Shown here: positions 58,233 through 64,000 of the stretch, one piece after another
Layout of the letters: every line of letters starts with the position of its first letter
Numbering within the stretch: position 1 is the stretch's first letter
NCBI RefSeq assembly: GCF_016899935.1
Contig: NZ_JACJJK010000008.1
Coordinates: 40,957 to 104,956 of the forward strand
DNA length: 64,000 nucleotides
From: Olsenella uli
GTDB taxonomy: Bacteria; Actinomycetota; Coriobacteriia; Coriobacteriales; Atopobiaceae
Direction of reading: 5' to 3'
Notes under the pieces: model-generated
The model's database searches: none
What the model was told of the DNA's origin: nothing
The model's input: the letters and a program-made list of their open reading frames with translations, nothing else
Position numbers and translations under genes: made by a program

Positions 58233-59093
58233 CTAGAAACCCAGCCAGAAGAGGCTCGCGTCGTCGCCGACCTTCATGCGCGGGAACCGCGTGAGCCGGT
58301 CGTCCTCCGCCTCGAGCACGCGCATCCGGTCGCAGAGCTCGAGGGCCGCGAGGTACGTGGCGCCGCGCATCCACTCCCCGAGCGACGCGAGCCCGTACTG
58401 CCCGAACGCGCGGAAGAGCCCATCGCTCATGCCGGCCACGGCGGCCACCTCGGCGCGCGGCAGCGTGAGGCGACGGGCATGGGCGAGCCCGGCTCCGCTC
58501 GGGTCCAGGCACCAGTAGCCGCCCGGCGCGTTGCGCAGGCGCCGGTTGGCAAGGACCTCGTCGCGCACGAGGGCGCGCCGCTCGGCCACGGTGAGGTCAC
58601 GCCCGACGGAGCGCTCCAGCATGAGCTCGACGACGCGGGCGTCCAGCGCCTCGAGCGCCTCGTCGGTGGAGACGACGAGCTCGCCGGAGCGGAGAAGGAC
58701 CACGAGCGGCGAGTCCCCCAGGCCCCAGAGCTCCACGTCCTTCTCGCCCGCCACCGCGAGCGCGAGCGTGGCCGAGGGGACCGCCGCAGGGTCGAGCGAG
58801 TCCGCCGGGCGCCCCAGCACACGCTCGAGCTCGGCGCGCGCGGCGTCGGTCGCGTCAACGAGCGCCTGCTCGGGAGGCGTGCCGGCCTCCAGCGCCCGGC
58901 ACAGCGCCGCGCCCGTCGAGTGCGAGAGCCACTGCGCGTTGGTCGAGAAGCGCGCCGAGACGGCCGGCAGCTCCACGAGCCCCGTCGCCCCGTCGATCAC
59001 GACGCCGTACGCGCCGCCGCCCGGCAGCGTCCCCGCGTACGCGAAGTCCTCGTTGGCGGCGTTGCCTCGGTCCGTGAAGGAGAAGTGTCGCAC
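58233..59093 (-). CDS. PP2C-like serine/threonine phosphatase
   Basis: A 286-residue protein with the metal-binding pattern of PPM phosphatases: GNAANEDF at the start, VIDGATGL, LWGLGDSPLV, GMSDGLFRAFG and a final GDDASLFWLGF. The aspartates expected to bind two Mn/Mg ions are present. No kinase gene is next to it. It may be a general protein phosphatase or act on a specific regulator. The stop lies just after array 3; metK lies 14 bases upstream and may drive it. Confidence 0.78.
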   Translation of the reverse strand: MRHFSFTDRGNAANEDFAYAGTLPGGGAYGVVIDGATGLVELPAVSARFSTNAQWLSHSTGAALCRALEAGTPPEQALVDATDAARAELERVLGRPADSLDPAAVPSATLALAVAGEKDVELWGLGDSPLVVLLRSGELVVSTDEALEALDARVVELMLERSVGRDLTVAERRALVRDEVLANRRLRNAPGGYWCLDPSGAGLAHARRLTLPRAEVAAVAGMSDGLFRAFGQYGLASLGEWMRGATYLAALELCDRMRVLEAEDDRLTRFPRMKVGDDASLFWLGF

Positions 59094-59107
59094 GGCGGGA
59101 GACCCGA

Positions 59108-60388
59108 CTACCTCAGCGCGTCGACGGCGGCGCGGAGCTCGTCCACACGGTCGGTGCGCTCCCAGGTGAAGTCCGGGTCCTCGCGGCCGAAGTGGCCGTA
59201 CGCGGCGGTCTTCTCGAAGATCGGGCGACGCAGGCCCAGGTCGCGGATGATCGCGCCGGGCCGCAGGTCGAAGACCCGCTCCACGGCCGCCTCGATCTTC
59301 TCGTCCGACACGGTGCCGGTGCCGAAGGTGTCCACCATGATGGAGAGCGGGTGGGAGACGCCGATCGCGTAGGCCAGCTGGATCTCGCAGCGGTGCGCGA
59401 GGCCCGCCGCCACCACGTTCTTGGCCACCCAGCGCGCGGCGTAGGCGGCCGAGCGGTCGACCTTGGTGCAGTCCTTGCCGGAGAAGGCGCCGCCACCGTG
59501 GCGGCCCATGCCGCCGTAGGTGTCAACGATGATCTTGCGGCCGGTGAGGCCCGTGTCGCCCATCGGCCCGCCCACCACGAAGCGCCCGGTGGGGTTCACG
59601 TAGATGGTGGCGTTGTCCCAGGCGATGCCCGCAGCGTCCAGCACCGGCGCGATCACGTGGGCCACCATGTCCTCGCGCACGGCGTCCATGCTCGCCACCG
59701 CCGCGTCGTGCTGCGTGGAGACCACGACGGCCGTGACCTCCACGGGACGGTCGTCCTCGTAGCGCACCGTGACCTGGGTCTTGCCGTCCGGCCGCAGGTA
59801 GGGCACCGTGCCGTCCTTGCGCACGGCGGCCAGGCGCTCGGCCATGCGGCTCGCCAGGTAGTGCGGCATGGGCATGTAGACGCTCGTCTCGTCCGTGGCG
59901 TAGCCGAACATCATGCCCTGGTCGCCCGCGCCCACGAGGTCGAGCGGGTCCGTGGTGCGGCCGGCCTGCGCGTCATATGACTCGTCCACGCCGGCCGCGA
60001 TGTCCGGGCTCTGCTCGTGGATCATGTTGATGACGCCGCAGGTCTCCGCGTCGAAGCCGTACTTGGCGCGGTCGTAGCCGATGCGGCGGATCACGTCGCG
60101 CGCGATCGTCTGGACGTCCAGGTAGGCCTCGGTGCGCACCTCGCCGGCCACGACCACCGTGCCCGTGGTCACGAAGGTCTCGCACGCGCAGCGGACGTTG
60201 TCCACGTTGGCGGGGGTGCCGGACGGCGAGACGTAGCCGGCGGCCTGGAGCTCGGCCTCCTTGGCGAGAAGCGCGTCCAGGATGGCGTCGGAGACCTGGT
60301 CGCAGATCTTGTCCGGGTGGCCCTCGGTGACGCTCTCCGAGGTGAAGAGGTAGCTGCGCGGTGCGGTGGAACGATTCGTGGTGGTCAT
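59108..60388 (-). CDS. metK: S-adenosylmethionine synthase
   Basis: Makes SAM from methionine and ATP. The 426-residue protein has [20 protein letters not shown] at the N-terminus, [12 protein letters not shown] and the phosphate-binding GGGAFSGKD. Length is slightly over the usual 385-400 because of an insert after residue 45. The ATG at 60388 follows GAAAGGAC; an upstream extension of the frame has no similarity. No SAM-riboswitch-like structure is visible upstream. It is divergent from gltX. Confidence 0.96.
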   Translation of the reverse strand: MTTTNRSTAPRSYLFTSESVTEGHPDKICDQVSDAILDALLAKEAELQAAGYVSPSGTPANVDNVRCACETFVTTGTVVVAGEVRTEAYLDVQTIARDVIRRIGYDRAKYGFDAETCGVINMIHEQSPDIAAGVDESYDAQAGRTTDPLDLVGAGDQGMMFGYATDETSVYMPMPHYLASRMAERLAAVRKDGTVPYLRPDGKTQVTVRYEDDRPVEVTAVVVSTQHDAAVASMDAVREDMVAHVIAPVLDAAGIAWDNATIYVNPTGRFVVGGPMGDTGLTGRKIIVDTYGGMGRHGGGAFSGKDCTKVDRSAAYAARWVAKNVVAAGLAHRCEIQLAYAIGVSHPLSIMVDTFGTGTVSDEKIEAAVERVFDLRPGAIIRDLGLRRPIFEKTAAYGHFGREDPDFTWERTDRVDELRAAVDALR

Positions 60389-60636
60389 GGCTGTCCTTTC
60401 TACGACTCCGGCGGCCGTTGCCATTCCGCCGGGCTGGCCCATACATGATACCCGCGCGCCCGGACACCATTTCCGACTGCGCGGTCTCGTCACATTTGGG
60501 GCCGCGCGCGGGGCCTGCGGCGGACCGGCGAGAAGGGCGGCGGGCCTCGGGTGCGGGGCGGCTCGGGACGCGACCGTTCTTCTCGCCCGCGCTATACTTG
60601 CTCCTGTATGTGACGAGTGACCCAGAGAGGAACCCC
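60389..60636. promoter_or_regulatory. Divergent metK-gltX control region
   Basis: No gene. On the plus strand TATACT at 60593-60598 is a good -10 box for gltX, 38 bases before its start; the -35 region overlaps a GTTCTTCTC word (60576-60584). A GGCGAGAAGG word lies near 60527. No clear metK promoter box by eye. Confidence 0.5.
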
Positions 60637-62109
60637 ATGTCCGAGACCCCCGTTCGCGTGCGCTTTGCGCCCTCCCCCACCGGCAAGCTCCACGTGGGCG
60701 GCGCACGCACCGCGATCTACAACTGGGCCTTCGCCCGCGCCAACCACGGCACCTTCATCCTGCGCATCGACGACACGGACCCCACGCGCTCGACCGAGGA
60801 GAACACCCAGATCATCCTGCGCGCCATGCGCTGGCTGGGGCTCGACTGGGACGAGGGCCCCGAGGTCGGCGGCCCGTACGGCCCCTATAAGCAGACCGAG
60901 CGCGCCCAGCTCTACCGCGACGCCGCCCAGCGCCTGTGGGACGAGGGGAAGGCCTACCCCTGCTTCTGCACGCCCGAGCAGCTGGCGGCCGACCGCGAGG
61001 CGGCCAAGGCCCGCAAGGACCCGTTCCAGGGCTACCAGCGCCGTTGCCGCGACCTCGACCCCGAGGAGGCACGCGCCCGCATTGCCGCCGGCGAGCCCTA
61101 CGTCCTGCGCATCAAGGTGCCCGAGGGCCGGGGCGACGTGGTGGTGCGCGACGCGGTCCACGGCGACGTGACCTTTGCGGCCCGCGAGCTCGACGACTTT
61201 GTCATCCAGCGCACCGACGGCACGCCGACCTACAACTTCGCCACCGTGGTGGACGACGCCGCGATGGGCATCACCCACGTCATCCGCGGCGACGACCACC
61301 TCTCCAACACCCCGCGCCAGGTCATCGTCTACGAGGCCCTGGGCGCGCCGGTTCCCACCTTCGCGCACATCTCGATGATCCTGGGCGCGGACGGCAAGAA
61401 GCTCTCCAAGCGCCACGGCGCCACGAACGTGGAGGAGTACCGCGACGCGGGCTACCTCTCCGACGCGTTTGTCAACTACCTGGCGCTTCTCGGCTGGTCG
61501 CTCGACGGCGAGACCACGATCATCCCGCGCGACGTCCTGGCCCGCGAGTTCTCGCTCGAGCACGTCTCCAAGAACCCGGCCACCTTCGACCCCAAGAAGC
61601 TCGACTGGATCCAGGCGGAGTACCTACGCACGATGGACGACGCCACGTTCGTCGAGAAGGTCATGCGCCCCGCGCTCGAGGCGGCCGGCGTGGAGCCGGG
61701 CGAGCACGACGACGCCTGGTGGGCGGCGCTGGCCCAGATCGTGAGGCCGCGCACGAAGTTCCCGGCCGACGTGGTCACGGTGACGGCCCCGGTCTTTGCC
61801 ACGGCCGAGACGCTCGCCTACGACGAGAAGAGCGTGGCCAAGGGACTCGCCAAGGAGGGCATGGGCGCGGTGCTGGACGCCGCCCGCGCGGCGCTGGCGG
61901 CGCTGCCGGCCTGGGAGCCCGCCGCGATCGACGCCGCGCTGGAGCCTTTGCCCGAGGAGCTCGACCTCAAGAAGCGCCTGGTCTTCCAGGCCGTGCGCGT
62001 GGCCGTGTGCGGCAACATGGTGAGCCCGCCGCTCGGCGAGACGATGGCGCTCGTCGGCCGCGAGGACTGCCTCGCGCGCCTGGACCGCGCCCGCCCGATG
62101 GCGCTGTGA
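60637..62109 (+). CDS. gltX: Glutamyl-tRNA synthetase
   Basis: Charges tRNA-Glu (and tRNA-Gln in bacteria using the amidotransferase route). The 490-residue class I enzyme has [17 protein letters not shown] (HIGH motif as HVGG at 19-22), the [10 protein letters not shown] block and the KKLSKRHG signature (KMSKS type) near residue 258. Length fits. The ATG at 60637 follows GAGAGG. The upstream frame extension through the promoter region is not coding. Followed by a 27-bp palindrome and sdaA. Confidence 0.96.
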   Translation: MSETPVRVRFAPSPTGKLHVGGARTAIYNWAFARANHGTFILRIDDTDPTRSTEENTQIILRAMRWLGLDWDEGPEVGGPYGPYKQTERAQLYRDAAQRLWDEGKAYPCFCTPEQLAADREAAKARKDPFQGYQRRCRDLDPEEARARIAAGEPYVLRIKVPEGRGDVVVRDAVHGDVTFAARELDDFVIQRTDGTPTYNFATVVDDAAMGITHVIRGDDHLSNTPRQVIVYEALGAPVPTFAHISMILGADGKKLSKRHGATNVEEYRDAGYLSDAFVNYLALLGWSLDGETTIIPRDVLAREFSLEHVSKNPATFDPKKLDWIQAEYLRTMDDATFVEKVMRPALEAAGVEPGEHDDAWWAALAQIVRPRTKFPADVVTVTAPVFATAETLAYDEKSVAKGLAKEGMGAVLDAARAALAALPAWEPAAIDAALEPLPEELDLKKRLVFQAVRVAVCGNMVSPPLGETMALVGREDCLARLDRARPMAL

Positions 62110-62110
62110 C

Positions 62111-62137
62111 GTGGAAAAGGGACAGTCCCTTTTCCAC
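62111..62137. repeat. 27-bp perfect palindrome between gltX and sdaA
   Basis: Arms GTGGAAAAGGGAC and GTCCCTTTTCCAC around a single A, two bases after the gltX stop. No T-run follows, so simple intrinsic termination is unlikely. Nearly identical to the palindrome inside rsmB at 53451-53477. Confidence 0.92.
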
Positions 62138-62155
62138 ATCCCGCTAGGAGCCCCC

Positions 62156-63760
62156 ATGGCCGCCACGCCACAGACCCTTGCCACGACCTCGGCCTTTGAG
62201 ATTCTGGGGCCCGTCATGGTGGGCCCCTCCTCGTCGCACACCGCCGGCGCCCTGCGCTGCGCGCGCGTGGCGGCCTCGCTTGTCTCGGGGCCCATCCGGC
62301 GCGTGCGCTTCACCCTGTGGAACAGCTTCGCCCACACCTACCGCGGCCACGGCACCGACCGCGCGCTCGTGGCGGGCATCCTCGGGCTGGACACCGACGA
62401 CGAGCGAATCCGCGACGCCTTCGACCTCGCCCGCGCGGCCGGCATCGAGTTCGCCTTCGACGTGGCGCCCGACGACACCTCGGTTCACCCCAACACCGTC
62501 GACGTGGACATGGAGTGCGCGGACGACACGCGCTGCCAGGTTCGCGGCGAGAGCCTCGGGGGCGGTCGCATCAGGATCAGCCGCGTCAACGGCGTCGGCG
62601 TGGACATCACCGGCGCCTATGCGACGCTCTTCGTGGCGCACCGCGACGCCCCGGGGCTTCTCGCCTCCCTCACGCACCTGCTGGCGGAGGCCGAGGTCAA
62701 CATCGCCTTCTGCCGCACCTACCGCACCGAGCAGGGCGGGCGGGCCTACTCAGTCTTCGAGACGGACGGCGCGCCCGCGGACGGGGTCCTTCCCCAGGTG
62801 CGGGCGCTGCGCGACGTGAGCTTCGCGACGTTCATCATGGTCCCCGGCTCCGCCTCCGCGACGGCGCCCGGCGTCACCGCGGAGGAGCTCTTCGACGACG
62901 GCGAGCAGCTGCTGGCAGCGTGCGCCGAGCGCGGGCTCTCCATCGGCGGCGTCATGGAGCTGCGTGAGCGCGGCCTCACGGGGGCGGAGCGCACCGAGAC
63001 CGCCATGAGCCGCGTGATCGAGGTCATGCGCGAGGAGACGAGCGCGCCGGTCCTGGCGCCCACCCCCTCGCTCGGCGGCTTCATCGGCGGCGAGGCGCAG
63101 CTTGTGGACCGGGGCGCCGCACGATGGGCCGGCTCGCTCATGGGTGCCGTGCAGACGGATGCCGTGACCCGCGCCATGGCCGTGCTCGAGCGCTCCGCAG
63201 CGATGGGCGTCATCGTGGCCGCCCCGACGGCGGGCTCGGCCGGCGTAGTCCCCGGGTGCGTGCTCGCCGTGGCGGACGCCGTCGGCGCGGGCGAGAAGGA
63301 CGTGGCGTCGGCGCTCTACTGCGCCGCGGCGGTGGGCCTCAACATCCAGACGCACGCGTGCGTGGCCGGCGCCGAGGGCGGCTGCCAGGCCGAGGTGGGC
63401 TCCGCCGCGGCGATGGCGGCCGCCGCGCTCGTGGAGCTTCTCGGCGGCACGCCGGAACAGGCGCTCACCGCCGCATCCCTGGCAATCTCCAACCTGTTGG
63501 GCCTCGTGTGCGACCCCGTGGGCGGCCTCGTCGAGGTCCCCTGCCAGGCGAGAAACGCGATCGGCGTCGCAGCGGCGTTCTCGGCGGCGCAGCTCGCGCT
63601 GTCCGGCGTGAGCTGGCTCGTGCCGTTCGACGAGGTCGTGTCCGCGATGGCCGAGGTGGGCCACGCCCTGCCCTCGCGCCTGCGTGAGACTGCGCGCGGC
63701 GGCCTGGCCGCCACGCCCGCGGCCCGGGCGGCCTGCGCCGGCTGCGGCGGCTGCGCATAG
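62156..63760 (+). CDS. sdaA: L-serine ammonia-lyase, single chain, iron-sulfur type
   Basis: Converts L-serine to pyruvate and ammonia with a [4Fe-4S] cluster. The 534-residue protein fuses the beta part (residues 1-235: GPVMVGPSSSHTAGALR, then an ACT domain with DAPGLLASLTHLLAEAEVNI) to the alpha part (240-534: PTPSLGGFIGG, APTAGSAGVVPGC, AEGGCQAEVG, LVCDPVGGLVEVPC). The cysteines of the cluster motif are present. In many Firmicutes these are two genes, sdaAB and sdaAA. The ATG at 62156 follows CTAGGAG; a longer frame from 62111 reads through the palindrome. Serine use for pyruvate is common in asaccharolytic anaerobes. Confidence 0.93.
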   Translation: MAATPQTLATTSAFEILGPVMVGPSSSHTAGALRCARVAASLVSGPIRRVRFTLWNSFAHTYRGHGTDRALVAGILGLDTDDERIRDAFDLARAAGIEFAFDVAPDDTSVHPNTVDVDMECADDTRCQVRGESLGGGRIRISRVNGVGVDITGAYATLFVAHRDAPGLLASLTHLLAEAEVNIAFCRTYRTEQGGRAYSVFETDGAPADGVLPQVRALRDVSFATFIMVPGSASATAPGVTAEELFDDGEQLLAACAERGLSIGGVMELRERGLTGAERTETAMSRVIEVMREETSAPVLAPTPSLGGFIGGEAQLVDRGAARWAGSLMGAVQTDAVTRAMAVLERSAAMGVIVAAPTAGSAGVVPGCVLAVADAVGAGEKDVASALYCAAAVGLNIQTHACVAGAEGGCQAEVGSAAAMAAAALVELLGGTPEQALTAASLAISNLLGLVCDPVGGLVEVPCQARNAIGVAAAFSAAQLALSGVSWLVPFDEVVSAMAEVGHALPSRLRETARGGLAATPAARAACAGCGGCA

Positions 63761-63849
63761 CGGGCGAGCGGCGGGCGGCGCGCTCGGTTCTTCTCGGCTG
63801 TCCGCGCCCTTCTGGGGCGCCTGCGGCGTCGCGCCGGGTCGGTTCAACA

Positions 63850-63855
63850 TATAAT
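63850..63855 (+). promoter_or_regulatory. -10 box of the terminal zinc-ribbon gene
   Basis: Perfect TATAAT 35 bases before the ATG at 63890; the -35 region is poor. A GTTCTTCTC word lies at 63787-63795 in the same gap. Confidence 0.6.
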
Positions 63856-63889
63856 GAGATGTCCGTACCCTCGTTCGAAAGGATGCCTT

Positions 63890-63981
63890 ATGAACATCTG
63901 CCCATCCTGCGGCACCAGGTTTGACCAGAACGCGGCGTTCTGCCCCGCCTGTGGGACGCCGGTCCCCGCGTCTCAGCGGAC
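63890..63981 (+). CDS. Zinc-ribbon protein, N-terminal fragment
   Basis: Only the first 30 codons are real sequence; the gene is cut by the contig end. It begins MNICPSCGTRFDQNAAFCPACGTPV, a double-CxxC zinc ribbon found at the N-terminus of many actinobacterial membrane or regulatory proteins. The rest is missing, so function cannot be assigned. The ATG follows GAAAGGA and a TATAAT box. Confidence 0.75.
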
Positions 63982-64000
63982 CTGTCTCTTATACACATCT
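63982..64000. other. Nextera/Tn5 mosaic-end adapter sequence
   Basis: The last 19 bases are the Tn5 mosaic end used in Nextera libraries (CTGTCTCTTATACACATCT). This is untrimmed adapter at a contig end and should be removed; codons translated from it are artefacts. Confidence 0.95.

Noticed and set aside
55362..59372. 1336-residue plus-strand ORF
   Set aside because: Antisense to priA, the repeat array, the PP2C-like gene and metK; the true genes have clear motifs.
60389..60636. SAM riboswitch upstream of metK
   Set aside because: The leader on the metK side is short and I see no conserved SAM-I, SAM-II or SAM-IV core.
62111..62137. Intrinsic terminator of gltX
   Set aside because: Perfect hairpin but no T-run after it, and a near copy lies inside rsmB, so it is better described as a repeat element.
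1..64000. tRNA, rRNA or tmRNA genes
   Set aside because: I looked through the gaps on both strands and found no cloverleaf or rRNA-like segment; a covariance-model scan would be needed to be certain.

Overview
The window is high-GC DNA from an actinomycete of the Coriobacteriia, most likely an Olsenella/Atopobium-type organism. This rests on the housekeeping order (rnc, acpP, plsX, rpmF, DUF177, a SepIVA-like coiled-coil protein, coaD, rsmD, recG, fakA-like, asp23, rpmB), on families common in that class (DUF4012, DUF6541, SLH-like repeats) and on codon use; no rRNA or tRNA is present to confirm it. The last 19 bases are a Nextera/Tn5 mosaic-end adapter, so the right edge is a draft-contig end and not biology.

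Layout. 1-9.9 kb: housekeeping genes, all on the minus strand, for fatty-acid/phospholipid synthesis, ribosomal proteins L32 and L28, CoA synthesis and recombination. 9.9-19.9 kb: a HAD-thiamine pyrophosphokinase fusion, an FmdB zinc ribbon, an AbiEi-like protein with a nuclease-like C-terminus, a MarR regulator with a heterodimeric ABC exporter, an RloA/RloB (AbiL-type) abortive-infection pair, and a cold-shock protein. 20-48 kb: a large surface-glycan region with a pyruvyl transferase, a GH25 lysozyme and an SLH-type surface protein (lower-GC island), a Wzm/Wzt exporter pair, several glycosyltransferases, DUF4012 and DUF6541 proteins, a flippase, and a phosphocholine module (licD, two HTH-LicC-LicA fusions and a LicB permease). 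48-64 kb: a fused MacB-like ABC transporter, a DUF4160/DUF2442 pair, then rsmB-fmt-def-priA, a PP2C-like phosphatase, metK, gltX, a single-chain L-serine dehydratase and a truncated zinc-ribbon gene.

The most unusual content is non-coding. Five copies of a 72-bp near-perfect palindrome, each exactly 72 bp, lie between genes. Two directly oriented copies bracket the AbiEi-like gene and two more bracket the RloAB pair, like cassette borders. Three gene-free stretches (about 1.5-2.3, 3.9-4.2 and 58.0-58.2 kb) hold degenerate repeats with a strict 31-bp period that reverse orientation at the centre. A short word (GAGAAGAAC or its complement) occurs at least 20 times, is strongly enriched between genes, and appears in phase inside one 31-bp array. 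A separate 27-bp palindrome occurs once between gltX and sdaA and once inside the rsmB coding sequence. These may be parts of one repeat system of unknown function.

The glycan genes fit a surface polymer built by cytoplasmic glycosyltransferases, exported by Wzm/Wzt and/or the flippase, and decorated with phosphocholine: choline import by LicB, phosphorylation and CDP activation by the fused LicA/LicC proteins, transfer by LicD. Pyruvylation is also possible. That assignment is inference from gene content.
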